A DNA stretch of 64,000 bases from CAWDDG01 sp963801065 (GTDB lineage Bacteria > Actinomycetota > Actinomycetes > Jiangellales > Jiangellaceae), in assembly GCA_963801065.1 (NCBI GenBank), contig CAWDDG010000008.1, forward strand, positions 124,001 through 188,000, given 5' to 3'. Below the pieces are notes generated by a model. It made no database searches. It saw only the letters and a list, made by a program, of their open reading frames with translations, and was not told the DNA's origin. Shown here one piece after another: positions 1-9,016 of the stretch. A program made the translations under genes and the position numbers. Numbering within the stretch: the first letter of the stretch is position 1; every line of letters starts with the position of its first letter.

Positions 1-114
1 GTCGAGGGCGCCGGCGAGGTCGAGGAAGCCGCCGCCGAGGCTGCGCCGGAGGAGGGCGCCGAGGAGGCAGCCGCCGAGAGCGCGCCCGAGGCTGCGCCGT
101 CCGAAGAGGCCTGA
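1..114 (+). CDS. rplY: 50S ribosomal protein L25 (Ctc form), C-terminal tail only
   Basis: Only the last 37 codons and the TGA stop are in the window. They encode an Ala/Glu-rich acidic tail (VEGAGEVEEAAAE...) of the kind that ends long Ctc-type L25 proteins of actinobacteria. L25 binds 5S rRNA in the large ribosomal subunit. The call rests on this composition and on position: pth follows 32 bases downstream, and rplY-pth is a standard actinobacterial pair. No L25 fold is visible in the window, so another acidic-tailed protein cannot be excluded. Confidence 0.6.
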   Translation, partial: VEGAGEVEEAAAEAAPEEGAEEAAAESAPEAAPSEEA

Positions 115-146
115 ACGACCCGCGGGGCAAGGGCCGGGGTCGCCCG

Positions 147-731
147 ATGGCCGACGAGACGTGGCTCGTCGTCGGACTCGGCAACCCCGGCCCCTCGTAT
201 GCCGCCACCCGGCACAACGTCGGTCGTCTCGTGGTCGAGCTGCTCGCCGAGCGGGCGGGCGTGTCCTTCAAGACACACCGACGTGGACGGGCCGAGGTCG
301 CGGCGGTCCGGCTCGGGGATATGCCGGGGATCCCGACGGTCCTCGCCGTCCCGCGGTCGTACATGAACGAGTCCGGCAGATCGGTTGCCAGCCTGCGCGA
401 CTTCTACAAGATCTCCCCGTCCCGGCTGGTCGTGGTACACGACGAGCTCGACTTGCCGTACGGCGTTCTGCGGGTCAAGGTGGGCGGCGGCGACAACGGG
501 CACAACGGTCTGCGTTCAATCCGGGCGTCGCTGGGCACGGGCGACTTCTGCCGGGTCCGGATCGGGATCGGCCGGCCTCCGGGACGGATGGATCCTGCTG
601 CGTTCGTGCTCAAGCCGTTCGCGGCGGCAGAGCGGGCGGACCTGCCGTCGCACGTCGACCGGGCCGCCGACGCCGTCGAGGCGCTGGTCGTCGACGGCCT
701 CGAGTACGCGCAAAACCACTACAACGGGTGA
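147..731 (+). CDS. pth: Peptidyl-tRNA hydrolase
   Basis: Cytoplasmic enzyme that cleaves the ester bond of peptidyl-tRNA released from stalled ribosomes, recycling tRNA. The 194-residue length is normal. The N-terminal GLGNPG (residues 10-15) is followed by the catalytic His23 in TRHNVG, then YMNESG near residue 73, DELD near 98 and the glycine-rich GGGDNGHNGLRS near 112, all hallmarks of the bacterial Pth family. The ATG start at 147 places the conserved LVVGLGNPG at the expected distance from the N-terminus. It follows the L25 gene and is the last core gene before the exopolysaccharide locus; in related actinobacteria mfd and mazG lie close by, here they are 25-35 kb away. Confidence 0.97.
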   Translation: MADETWLVVGLGNPGPSYAATRHNVGRLVVELLAERAGVSFKTHRRGRAEVAAVRLGDMPGIPTVLAVPRSYMNESGRSVASLRDFYKISPSRLVVVHDELDLPYGVLRVKVGGGDNGHNGLRSIRASLGTGDFCRVRIGIGRPPGRMDPAAFVLKPFAAAERADLPSHVDRAADAVEALVVDGLEYAQNHYNG

Positions 732-791
732 CCGGGATGATGCTCAGCGCTGTCCTCGAGGCGAAGCTTCGGCGACGTATCAACGACTGGA

Positions 792-820
792 CTGGCGTAA
801 TTGCATCGATGAGCTATAGT
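792..820 (+). promoter_or_regulatory. Candidate promoter for the exopolysaccharide priming transferase gene
   Basis: In the 156-base gap after pth, TATAGT at 815-820 matches a sigma-70-type -10 hexamer. The -35 position (about 792-797, CTGGCG) is weak. Transcription would start near 827 and give a leader of about 60 bases. The start codon at 888 follows a G-rich Shine-Dalgarno stretch (GAGGGGGG). This is a motif reading only. Confidence 0.3.
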
Positions 821-887
821 TGCGCACCACTCCTGCGGATGGGGGAGTTGTGCCGTAGTGAGGGCCTAGGACTCTGAGGGGGGCTCC

Positions 888-2375
888 ATGGCCATAGTTG
901 GGTCGTTGCGCGCCGGCAGTCGTGTCGGTGCGCTTCTGCGTGTCAAGACCGCGCCACACCAGCCCTGGTGGTATGTGGGTGCACTGGTCAGCGGCGACAT
1001 CCTCGCGTCCGGCGCCGGGCTGGCGGCCGGCATCGTGGCGACACCTCCCGCGCAGCGATCGGCGGCGCTGCCGTTTGTCGGGATCGCGTTGATCGCATGG
1101 CCGATGCTGCTAGCCCTGCGCGGCGCGTACGGTCCGCGATCGCTAGGCGCCCGCGACGAGTACACCCGGGTAGGCCGGTGGGTCGTCGAGCTCGTCGCAC
1201 TGCTCGCCGTGATCGCCCTGGTCATTGACCGCCCGGTGCCGCAAGCGGCCGCGATGGTCGCACTTCCGGTGGTGCTGCTCGGCTCCTTGCTCACCCGCTA
1301 TCTCGTCCGTCGGCGGCTGCGCACGCTGCGCCGGCGTGGCCTGGCAGTGCGCAGGGTCCTCGCGCTGGGCACCGGTCCGGGAATCACCACCTTCCTCGAG
1401 CGGCTCTCGACCAACGTCGAACACGACATCGTGGTCGTCGGCGCTTGTGCCGAAGGCACGGGGCCAGTCGTCGAGGACGTGCCGGTCATCGCCCGGCTTC
1501 CCGACCCACGGGTGGGCGAAGGTGTCGTCTCCGACGACGAGGCCGTGCACGCCGTGCTCGCGGCGATGAGCCAGGTCGGCGCCGACACGGTATGTGTCAC
1601 TGGCTGTTCGCTGTTCTCCGGCGACCGGATGCGCGCCTTGGGCTGGGCTCTGGCCGAGCGTGGCTCCAGCCTGGTGAGCGTCTCCGGGCTGGTCGAGGTA
1701 GCGACGCACCGCCTGCAGTTCGGTCGGGCCGGCAACGTGTCGTTGGTCCACGTGTACCCGGTGAAGGTGGCGGGCCTCCCGGCGATCTACAAGCACGCCT
1801 CCGACCGCGTGGTCGCGGCCGTCGGGTTGCTCGTGCTGCTCCCGGTGCTGGCCGGGATCGGCGCCCTCGTCCGGCTCACGAGCCCTGGTCCGGCGCTGTA
1901 CCGCCAGACCCGCGTCGGGCTGTGCGGTCGCCAATTCACCATGTTGAAGTTCCGCACCATGCGGGTCGACGCCGAGGCGGTACGGCACGAGCTGATCGAT
2001 GCGAACGAGCATGACGGGCACATGTTCAAGCTGCGACAGGACCCCCGGATCACCAAGGCTGGAGGCCTCCTCCGGCGGCTCTCGCTGGACGAGCTGCCGC
2101 AGCTGGTCAACGTCCTGCTCGGGGAGATGTCACTCGTCGGGCCGCGTCCGCCGCTGCCCGAGGAGGTCGCCGCGTACAATCCGGTCGAGCACCGCCGCCT
2201 GCTGGTCCGGCCCGGCATGACCGGCCTCTGGCAGGTGAGCGGGCGATCGGACCTGTCCTGGGAAGAGACCATGCGTCTCGACCTGCGCTACGTCGACAAC
2301 TGGTCGCTCGGTCTCGACCTGAGCCTGCTCTGGCGCACCGGCCGGGTAGTCGTACGCGGTACCGGAGCCTATTGA
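888..2375 (+). CDS. Exopolysaccharide biosynthesis polyprenyl glycosylphosphotransferase (priming sugar transferase)
   Basis: Membrane enzyme that starts exopolysaccharide repeat synthesis by moving a sugar-1-phosphate from a nucleotide sugar to undecaprenyl phosphate. The 495-residue protein has hydrophobic N-terminal segments (about residues 25-150), a central Rossmann-like CoA-binding-type region (about 150-290), and the C-terminal bacterial sugar transferase domain from about residue 300: a membrane re-entrant segment after KHASDR, then SPGPALYRQTRVG, LKFRTM, LSLDELPQLVNVL, MSLVGPRPPLPEE and RPGMTGLWQVSGRS. These signatures are diagnostic for the WbaP/CpsE class. The sugar cannot be predicted. 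The gene heads the + strand run that continues with cysQ, cysD and cysN, so polymer initiation and sulfate activation are physically linked. It is the only sugar transferase recognised in the window. Confidence 0.93.
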   Translation: MAIVGSLRAGSRVGALLRVKTAPHQPWWYVGALVSGDILASGAGLAAGIVATPPAQRSAALPFVGIALIAWPMLLALRGAYGPRSLGARDEYTRVGRWVVELVALLAVIALVIDRPVPQAAAMVALPVVLLGSLLTRYLVRRRLRTLRRRGLAVRRVLALGTGPGITTFLERLSTNVEHDIVVVGACAEGTGPVVEDVPVIARLPDPRVGEGVVSDDEAVHAVLAAMSQVGADTVCVTGCSLFSGDRMRALGWALAERGSSLVSVSGLVEVATHRLQFGRAGNVSLVHVYPVKVAGLPAIYKHASDRVVAAVGLLVLLPVLAGIGALVRLTSPGPALYRQTRVGLCGRQFTMLKFRTMRVDAEAVRHELIDANEHDGHMFKLRQDPRITKAGGLLRRLSLDELPQLVNVLLGEMSLVGPRPPLPEEVAAYNPVEHRRLLVRPGMTGLWQVSGRSDLSWEETMRLDLRYVDNWSLGLDLSLLWRTGRVVVRGTGAY

Positions 2376-2458
2376 GCGGCGGCAGAGTCCGCATCCTGGT
2401 CGGATTCGGCCGGAGGATCTGCCAATCCTGTGATACCTGACGAATGACGAGGAGACCC

Positions 2459-3232
2459 GTGGACGAGTACGCCGACGCACATCTCGCGCGCCGCCTCGCG
2501 ACCGAGGCGGGAAGCGTGGTGGTCGGCGTGCGCAGGGCCTGGACGTGGTCGGGCGACGGTGATCAGCGCGTGCTGCGCGCGGCCGCGGACCAGGCGTCGG
2601 AGCAGTTCTTGGCCGCGCGGCTCGCCGCCGAGCGGCCCGACGACGCGGTGCTCAGCGAGGAGGCGGCGGACGATCTCCGGCGGCTGACGGCCGACCGGGT
2701 CTGGATCGTCGACCCGCTCGACGGCACCAGGGAGTTCGCCGAGGGCCGGTCCGACTGGGCGGTCCACGTCGCCCTGTGGCGCGACGGCGACCTGGTGGCG
2801 GGCGCGGTCGCGCTGCCCGACCGCGGGCCGACGCTCTGCACCGATCCGACGCCGACCCTGCCGGAGCGGAGCGATCGGCCGATCCGGATCGCGGTGAGCC
2901 GCAGCCGACCCCCGGCGCTGGTCGACCAGGTGGCTGGTGACCTCGGCGCCGAGCTGGTCCCGATGGGCTCTGCCGGCTACAAGGCGGCTTCGGTGATCTT
3001 CGGTGAGGTCGATGCGTATGTCCACGCCGGTGGCCAGTACGAATGGGACTCCGCCGCGCCGGTCGCCGTCGCACGCGCGGCCGGCCTGCACGCCAGCCGT
3101 CTCGACGGATCACCGCTGCGGTACAACATGCCCGAGCCGTATCTGCCAGACTTGCTGATCTGCCGGCCGGAGCTCGCCGACGCGCTCCTCGCGGCCGTCA
3201 ACGACAACGTCTCCCTAGGACCGTTGCCATGA
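2459..3232 (+). CDS. cysQ: 3'(2'),5'-bisphosphate nucleotidase, CysQ-type PAP phosphatase
   Basis: Inositol-monophosphatase-fold enzyme that hydrolyses 3'-phosphoadenosine 5'-phosphate (PAP), the inhibitory by-product of sulfotransferases, to AMP. Metal-site motifs are present: SEEAADD (about residue 65), the signature DPLDGTREF (about 85), and the C-terminal YEWDSAAPVAVA that closes the site. Length is about 257 residues. An ATG at 2444 is in frame, but ACGAGGAGA at 2447-2455 is a good ribosome binding site for the GTG at 2459, which I prefer. The stop overlaps the cysD ATG (ATGA at 3229-3232), so the two are probably translationally coupled. Two PAPS sulfotransferase genes a few kb away give this enzyme an obvious local job: removing PAP. 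Confidence 0.85.
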   Translation: MDEYADAHLARRLATEAGSVVVGVRRAWTWSGDGDQRVLRAAADQASEQFLAARLAAERPDDAVLSEEAADDLRRLTADRVWIVDPLDGTREFAEGRSDWAVHVALWRDGDLVAGAVALPDRGPTLCTDPTPTLPERSDRPIRIAVSRSRPPALVDQVAGDLGAELVPMGSAGYKAASVIFGEVDAYVHAGGQYEWDSAAPVAVARAAGLHASRLDGSPLRYNMPEPYLPDLLICRPELADALLAAVNDNVSLGPLP

Positions 3233-4136
3233 GCACCCCTGATTACCGGCTGACCCAACTCGACGTCCTCGAGGCCGAGGCGGTCCATGTCCTGCGCGAG
3301 GTGGCAGCCGAGTTCGAGCGGCCGGTGCTGCTCTTCTCCGGCGGCAAGGACTCCATCGTCATGCTTCGCCTCGCGGAGAAGGCGTTCTGGCCGGCCCGGA
3401 TCCCGTTCGCGGTCATGCACGTCGACACCGGCCACAACTTCGCCGAGGTGCTGGAGTTTCGCGACCGGCGGGTCGACGATCTCGGTGTGCAGCTCGTCGT
3501 CGCCTCGGTGCAGGACGCCATCGACCGTGGCATGGTGCGCGAGGAGCCCAACGGTTCACGTAACCGGATCCAGACCCCGTCCTGCTGGAGGCGGTCGAGA
3601 AGTACCGCTTCACGGCGCTCTTCGGCGGTGCCCGCCGCGACGAGGAGAAGGCGCGGGCCAAGGAGCGGGTGTACTCCTTCCGCGACGAGTTCGGCCAGTG
3701 GGACCCGAAGAACCAACGACCCGAGCTCTGGAGCCTCTACAACGGCCGCATCCACCTCGGCGAGAGCATCCGGGTCTTCCCGCTGTCGAACTGGACCGAG
3801 CTCGACGTGTGGCAGTACATAGCCCGCGAGGGCATCGACGTGCCGTCCATCTACTTCGCCCACGAGCGTGAGGTGTTCGAGCGCGACGGCATGCTGTTCG
3901 CGGCGAACGATTTCTGCCGGCCGGGGGACGGCGAGTCCACCTTCGTCGAGAGGGTGCGCTACCGCACGGTCGGCGACGCGTCGCTCACCGCTGCGGTCAA
4001 GTCCGACGCCGACACGGTCGAGAAGATCATCGACGAGATCGCGTCCACCCGGGTCACCGAGCGGGGCGCCACCCGCGGCGACGATCGGGTCAGCGAAGCC
4101 GCCATGGAGGACCGCAAACGAGAGGGCTACTTCTAG
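3229..4136 (+). CDS. cysD: Sulfate adenylyltransferase subunit 2 (CysD), interrupted by a 1-base deletion
   Basis: Catalytic subunit of ATP sulfurylase, forming adenosine 5'-phosphosulfate (APS) from ATP and sulfate with GTPase CysN. The N-terminal frame carries the PP-loop LFSGGKDSIVML (about residues 33-44) and runs to NRIQTP at 3579. The family sequence then resumes one frame back at LLEAVEKYRF (3582) and continues through FGGARRDEEKARAKER, SFRDEFGQWDPK and FPLSNWTELDVWQYI to the stop at 4136. One missing base near 3580 explains this; corrected, the protein is 302 residues, the normal CysD length. Everything else is conserved, so a sequencing error is as likely as a recent null mutation. 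cysN starts directly after the stop. Confidence 0.92.
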
Positions 4137-5387
4137 ATGGATCTGCTGCGGTTCGCCACGGCGGGGTCTGTCGACGACGGCAAGAGCACACTGATCGGCA
4201 GGCTTCTCTACGACTCGAAGGCGATTTTCACCGATCAGCTGGAGAGCGTGGAACGCACCAGCCGCGAGCGGGGGGACGAGTACACAGACCTGGCGCTGCT
4301 CACCGACGGCCTGCGGGCCGAGCGTGAGCAGGGCATCACGATCGATGTCGCGTACCGATACTTCGCCACCCCTCGGCGCAAGTTCATCATCGCCGACACG
4401 CCTGGACACATCCAATACACCCGCAACATGGTGACCGGCGCCTCGACGGCCGACCTCGCGATCGTGCTGGTCGACGCGCGCAAGGGCATGGTCGAGCAGA
4501 GCCGGCGGCACGCGTTCCTCGTCTCACTGCTCCGGGTTCCCCACCTCGTGCTCGCGGTGAACAAGATGGACCTGGTCGACTGGTCGCAGCGCGTGTTCGA
4601 CCGGATCGCCGCCGAGTTCACGAACTTCGCGACCAAGCTGGAGATCCCGGACCTGACGATCGTGCCGATCTCGGCGCTGCACGGCGACAACATCGTCACC
4701 CGGTCGGAGAACATGACCTGGTACGACGGGCCGTCGCTACTACACCACCTCGAGCACGTCCATATCGCCAGCGACCGCAACCTGGTCGACGTCCGGTTCC
4801 CGGTGCAATACGTCATCCGCCCGCAGTCGCGTCAGCACGTCGACTATCGGGGCTACGCCGGCCAGGTCGCCGGTGGCGTCCTCAAGGCGGGCGACGAGGT
4901 CATGGTGCTTCCGAGCGGCCTCACGACCCGGATCGCCGGGATCTCGACGGCGGACGGCCCGGTCGACGAGGCGTTCCCCCCGATGTCGGTGACGATCCGG
5001 CTCGAGGACGAGCTCGACATCTCCCGCGGCGACATGATCTGCCGCCCGCACAACCAGCCGGCGATCGCCCAGGATCTCGACGCCATGGTCTGCTGGATGG
5101 CAGACGAGCCATTGCGGCCCGGCGCCAAACTCGCGCTCAAGCACACGACCCGCTCCGTGCGCACCTTGGTGAAGGAGCTCCAGTACCGGCTCGACGTCAA
5201 CACCCTGCACCGCGACGAGTCCGCCGACCGGTTGGGCCTCAACGACATCGGCCGGGTGCGGTTACGGACCACGGCGCCTCTGCTCTGCGACGAGTACCGG
5301 CGCAACCGGTCGACCGGCGGCTTCATCCTCGTCGACGAGTCGACGAACCGCACCGTCGGCGCGGGCATGATCACCGAGGCGAGCTAG
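4137..5387 (+). CDS. cysN: Sulfate adenylyltransferase subunit 1, GTPase (CysN)
   Basis: GTP-hydrolysing subunit that powers APS formation by CysD. The translation-factor-type GTPase motifs are all visible: AGSVDDGKSTLIGRLLYDS (G1, about residues 9-27), the REQGITIDVAYRYF switch (G2), DTPGH (G3), NKMD (G4) and SAL (G5), followed by the EF-Tu-like beta-barrel domains. At 416 residues it lacks the C-terminal APS kinase domain of fused CysNC proteins; here CysC is a separate gene about 18 kb downstream. The ATG at 4137 abuts the cysD stop. No APS/PAPS reductase or sulfite reductase gene is seen nearby, which favours a role in PAPS supply for sulfation. Confidence 0.97.
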   Translation: MDLLRFATAGSVDDGKSTLIGRLLYDSKAIFTDQLESVERTSRERGDEYTDLALLTDGLRAEREQGITIDVAYRYFATPRRKFIIADTPGHIQYTRNMVTGASTADLAIVLVDARKGMVEQSRRHAFLVSLLRVPHLVLAVNKMDLVDWSQRVFDRIAAEFTNFATKLEIPDLTIVPISALHGDNIVTRSENMTWYDGPSLLHHLEHVHIASDRNLVDVRFPVQYVIRPQSRQHVDYRGYAGQVAGGVLKAGDEVMVLPSGLTTRIAGISTADGPVDEAFPPMSVTIRLEDELDISRGDMICRPHNQPAIAQDLDAMVCWMADEPLRPGAKLALKHTTRSVRTLVKELQYRLDVNTLHRDESADRLGLNDIGRVRLRTTAPLLCDEYRRNRSTGGFILVDESTNRTVGAGMITEAS

Positions 5388-5554
5388 TCGAGGGCACGCT
5401 CGACGCCGGGCACGAAGGACTTACCGGTGAGTTTCGCTGGTTCGATCGGTCTGTAGGAGCAGGCGCGCGTCGCGAGGGCCCTCGGCTGCTGGAGCGGCTT
5501 CGCCAGCGAGCCTGAGCTCGATGCCGAGGTACCGACGTTGGTGAGGAGACGCCA

Positions 5555-5903
5555 ATGGCGAGCGTGATCGCCGGGATGACGATGTCAGTCGACGGGTTCG
5601 TCGCTGATCGGAATGGCAGCGCCGCCCGTCTCTATCCCGATCTTTCGGCGCTTCGGGGCACGGCGTACATGACCGCGGCGGTGGAAGAGACCGGTGCGGT
5701 CCTCATGGGGAAGAGGACGTTCGAGATGGGGACCCTGACTCGTATGTCGGCAGTTACGAGTTTCAGGTGTGCCGGTGCTGTTGGGTGGCGGCCTCCGGTT
5801 GCTCGAGGACATCGATCCCGAACGTGTTCTGCTGGAGAAGATCGACGTCCAGGAGGTCGGGGCGAGAACGAGCCTCGGATTCCACGTTGTGACGAAGGCG
5901 TAA
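5555..5903 (+). pseudogene. Dihydrofolate reductase-family (RibD C-terminal-like) protein, internally deleted
   Basis: The 5' part (from ATG 5555, with a GAGGAG site just upstream) encodes the usual start of small DHFR-fold reductases, ending in MGKRTFEMG. A one-base loss near 5730 moves the reading to DPDSYVGSYEFQ, and the sequence then jumps straight to the C-terminal strand VPVLLGGGLRLLEDIDPE from 5769, ending LGFHVVTKA at the TAA 5901-5903. About 80-100 residues between these blocks, normally covering FVLTH and the NADPH-binding VVGGA region, are missing. With both a frameshift and a large internal deletion this is a true relic. It sits between cysN and a VOC gene and breaks the exopolysaccharide locus. 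Confidence 0.8.
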
Positions 5904-5980
5904 GATCACCGCTGCTGGACGGGGCTGTTCCCGAGCATTCGTCGTCCTCCAGCTGGATGGGCGGCCGATGGCCGCTTTCG

Positions 5981-6442
5981 TCACCGCGAATCCGCCACGT
6001 ACGGGTCCCACCACCCGTCCTGCGGCTCCGTCTGCTCGACGACGTCGACCCACATGCCGGACGGGTCGATCACTCCGAATCGTCTCTGGCCCCAGGGCTC
6101 GTCCGTCAGTGGCAGGTCGCAGCGAAGGCCGATGCCCAGAAGGTGCTCGTAATCCGCGCGGGCATCCACTACCTGCAGGGTGAGGAAGGAGCCATCGCCC
6201 CGATGTGCCGCCGGATCCGGCGGTGATGACGGGTGCTCGGGGTGCATGAACGCGATCGACACCGGTCGATCGCCTCCCGAGCTCATCAGCACGAACCAGG
6301 AGGACTCGAACACCGGCTCGAAGGCGAAGTAGTGGCGATAGAAGTCGCGGCACTCGCTCAGCGACTCTGTGATGACCACGATGTAGGAGTCCAGAGGTTG
6401 CAAGCTGCTGCCCTCATGCTCGTCGCGGGGTGTGCGGTCCAA
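5981..6442 (-). CDS. VOC (glyoxalase/bleomycin-resistance fold) family protein
   Basis: A single vicinal-oxygen-chelate domain of about 150 residues: LDSYIVVITESLSECRDFYRHYFAFEP gives the first beta-alpha unit, and FGVIDPSGMWVDVVEQ the closing metal-site strand, whose terminal Glu is a typical ligand. Such proteins include glyoxalases, dioxygenases and drug-binding resistance proteins; substrate cannot be inferred. The only start matching the full domain is a TTG at 6442, so the exact N-terminus is uncertain. It lies 3' of the first sulfotransferase gene on the same strand but separated by 26 bases, and shares no obvious role with it. Confidence 0.75.
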   Translation of the reverse strand: MDRTPRDEHEGSSLQPLDSYIVVITESLSECRDFYRHYFAFEPVFESSWFVLMSSGGDRPVSIAFMHPEHPSSPPDPAAHRGDGSFLTLQVVDARADYEHLLGIGLRCDLPLTDEPWGQRRFGVIDPSGMWVDVVEQTEPQDGWWDPYVADSR

Positions 6443-6468
6443 GGGCCGTGCTGGCCCAAAGGGTCAGG

Positions 6469-7431
6469 CTAGCCCCGTGCAGACGATCCGTTGCGCACGA
6501 ATTCGAGCGGGTAGTCGTAGCGCCTGAGCATCGGCCAGGTCATGCCGGAGACGAGCAGGCGCCGGCCGGACGACATCTCCACACGCCACCGGTCGTCGAG
6601 GCGCACCTCGACCCGGCCCGAGTCGAAGCGCACCGGGTTGCCGGAGACCGTGTGGCTGGGCCGGAGGTCAAGCCAGCCTTCGCCGATGGTGCCGGCGCGG
6701 AACCGGTCCGGGTCGAGTCCGGCGAACTCCACGACCCGGCGCAGGCTGCCCGCCGGGTCGGCGGCGAAGTCCTCGTAACGGGAGAGCTGCCACGGCACAC
6801 CGCGCCGGCGCAGCAACGGCACGACGGCGTTGTGGAGATCCCACTGAACCGCGATCTTGCTCGGATGGAACGTCGGCATCCGGTCGTCCGGTTTCTGTGA
6901 CTCCGGCCGGCGGATCGCCCTCGACCAGGAATGGGCGACGGCGCGGGCATCGCGCACGCAGTGCAGTACCCGCAGGTCGTAGCCGGGCAGGTGGCTGAGG
7001 CAGAACGCGAGAGAGATCTGCTTGCTGCTGTCGACGACCGTTGCGGCGCCCGTCATGGCGGCCGCGGTCAAATGGATCCGCTGGAAGTAGCCGGCGTACT
7101 CCCGGACCAGTGCACCCGTGCGGCCGCGCAGGCGTTTGCGTGCCGTCCTCGGCAGGTCGCGGACGTGGTCGACCTGGTCGCGCAGGGCGAGGACGCGTTC
7201 GGGATCGACGTTCGCCCAGCCGCCGAAAGCCCGCTCGCCGATCTCCTGCCAGAACGTGCAGGACGAGAAGGGCTCGCCGCAGCCGCACCGCTCGTCGAGC
7301 ATCAGGCCGCGCTTCCACAGGTGCAGGGTCTCGCCGAGGATGACCATGTCGCGGTGCTGGCCCAGCGCCTGCTCCAGTACCGTGGTGCCGCTGCGCCCCA
7401 TGCCGGCGATGAACAGGACCCGGTCAGCCAC
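6469..7431 (-). CDS. PAPS-dependent sulfotransferase family protein (first)
   Basis: Transfers sulfate from PAPS to a carbohydrate or similar acceptor. The N-terminus carries the 5'-phosphosulfate-binding loop FIAGMGRSGTTVLEQ (residues 7-21), and VLHCVRDARAVAHSW (about residues 164-178) matches the 3'-phosphate-binding motif with RD and Ser. Length is 320 residues. I chose GTG 7431 because it starts three residues before the first beta strand and overlaps the flippase stop (7424), giving coupled translation. A cysteine cluster (DERCGCGEPFSSCTFW, about residues 47-62) could bind metal or form disulfides. With the flippase, the second sulfotransferase, the kinase-like gene and the ligase it forms one tightly overlapping - strand operon. 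Acceptor unknown. Confidence 0.88.
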   Translation of the reverse strand: MADRVLFIAGMGRSGTTVLEQALGQHRDMVILGETLHLWKRGLMLDERCGCGEPFSSCTFWQEIGERAFGGWANVDPERVLALRDQVDHVRDLPRTARKRLRGRTGALVREYAGYFQRIHLTAAAMTGAATVVDSSKQISLAFCLSHLPGYDLRVLHCVRDARAVAHSWSRAIRRPESQKPDDRMPTFHPSKIAVQWDLHNAVVPLLRRRGVPWQLSRYEDFAADPAGSLRRVVEFAGLDPDRFRAGTIGEGWLDLRPSHTVSGNPVRFDSGRVEVRLDDRWRVEMSSGRRLLVSGMTWPMLRRYDYPLEFVRNGSSARG

Positions 7432-9016
7432 GGTTCTCCCTGACCAGTGCCGGCATGCCCGGTTCGCCCGGGACGTCCACGGTGGGCCTGCGGCGCAGCG
7501 CGGCCGCGAATGAGTCGAGCGCGAGGACGGCACGCGAGCGGACGACCGCCGCGGCGAGCCCGGCGGAGCACACCAGCACGGCCGTCACACGCCACGCCAG
7601 CCCGACCTCGAGCCACGCCAGAAGCGGCGGCACCACCCCTAGTGACGCAGCGCAGAGGAGCATGGCGCGCCTGGTCTCCGGACCGTACGGATGAAGGCCG
7701 AAGGCGGCCCTCAACTGGACGAGCGGGACGATGTTCTTGACGATGATCGCGGCGGCCCAGCCGATCGCCGCGCCGAGGATCCCGTACGGCGGAATCAGCA
7801 GGAGATCCATGACCACCATGGTCGCGAGAGCGCTGACACTGTTGGCCAGTGACCACACGGTCTTGCCCGCCATGTTGAGCATTTCGTCGACCATTCCGCA
7901 GGCAGTCGCGACGAGCATCGCGAGCGCCAGCACGACGACGACGCTGGCGCCCTGTTCGTAGCCGTCGCCGAAGACGCCGACCACCTCGGACGGGAAGGCC
8001 AGGCAGAGCATGTACAGAGGCCAGGTCAGCAGGATCAGCCACGCCGTCCCCACCTGGTAGAGCCGGCCCGCGCCGGCACGGTCGTCGACCGCCATCAGGG
8101 CAGCCAGCCGCGGCTGGACCGCGAACGCCAGTGCCTGGTTGCCGAGCTGTCCCACGACGAGGAACCGGGTGGCGGCCGTGTAGATGGCCGCGTCGGCCGG
8201 CCCTCGTAGAGCGGCGACGAGGATGATGTCCATGCGCTGGAGGGCGAGCAGTGCCAGGGTGCTAACCGAGCGTGGCGCCGTGTAGCGCCAGAACTCCGAC
8301 GAGGTCAGGGCCGGCCGGTCCGGGTCGCCGGATCGCGTGGCGACGTCAAGGCCAAGGCCGCGGCGGCGCCAGAGATGCCCGAGCCAGAGCACGGCGACGA
8401 CCGCGGCGGCGACATACGGCACCGCCCACGCCAGCGCGAGCAGATCCGGCGCCGAGATCGCGATGACGACCACAGTGAGCAGAACCTGGACCAGTGGCCG
8501 GGACACCTTGTCGACGACGACCGTTGCGCGCATGTTGCCCAGGCCACGGGTGGCGGCGAGCACGGCGTCACCGAGAGCCGCCAGCGGGAGGAACGCGGCC
8601 AGGCCGCGCAGGTATCCGATGGCCGCTTCAGGGTTGTCGCCTCCCACCAAGCGACCCAGCGGCTCGGCCGCAGCCAGCATCAGCAGGGCGAGCGCAACAC
8701 CGACGACGACGACCGGACCGAGGGCGAGGCGTAGGCAGCGGCCGAGCTGGTCGGAGCGGTCGAGCGCACGAAGCCGGGCGAACCAGTAGACCAGCCCGGT
8801 CGTCGTGCCGAGACGCGCGATCGTCGCGGCGATCAGGAACAGGGACGTCGCGGCGAACAATGAGCCTGCCCGCTCGGGTGAGACCTTCTGGGTGACGATC
8901 AGGATGAGCAGGACATTGGCGACCGCCGCGACGATCGCCCCGGCCAGGTTGAGGGCTCCGCCGCGGGCCACGCCGCGCAGTCGCTCGGCGTGGCCGTCGT
9001 CGTCCGCCGCCGTCAT
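7424..9016 (-). CDS. Polysaccharide flippase (Wzx-like, MOP superfamily)
   Basis: Predicted integral membrane protein of about 530 residues with 12-14 hydrophobic segments spread over the whole length, beginning ARGGALNLAGAIVAAVANVLLILIV. This arrangement and the length fit the MATE/Wzx superfamily that flips undecaprenyl-linked oligosaccharides across the membrane. ATG 9016 overlaps the stop of the upstream sulfotransferase (ATGA at 9013-9016); a GTG at 9025 is an alternative. Its 3' end overlaps the next sulfotransferase gene by 8 bases. Place in the operon supports a role exporting the sulfated repeat unit or its precursor. Substrate specificity cannot be read from sequence. Confidence 0.9.
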   Translation of the reverse strand: MTAADDDGHAERLRGVARGGALNLAGAIVAAVANVLLILIVTQKVSPERAGSLFAATSLFLIAATIARLGTTTGLVYWFARLRALDRSDQLGRCLRLALGPVVVVGVALALLMLAAAEPLGRLVGGDNPEAAIGYLRGLAAFLPLAALGDAVLAATRGLGNMRATVVVDKVSRPLVQVLLTVVVIAISAPDLLALAWAVPYVAAAVVAVLWLGHLWRRRGLGLDVATRSGDPDRPALTSSEFWRYTAPRSVSTLALLALQRMDIILVAALRGPADAAIYTAATRFLVVGQLGNQALAFAVQPRLAALMAVDDRAGAGRLYQVGTAWLILLTWPLYMLCLAFPSEVVGVFGDGYEQGASVVVVLALAMLVATACGMVDEMLNMAGKTVWSLANSVSALATMVVMDLLLIPPYGILGAAIGWAAAIIVKNIVPLVQLRAAFGLHPYGPETRRAMLLCAASLGVVPPLLAWLEVGLAWRVTAVLVCSAGLAAAVVRSRAVLALDSFAAALRRRPTVDVPGEPGMPALVRENRG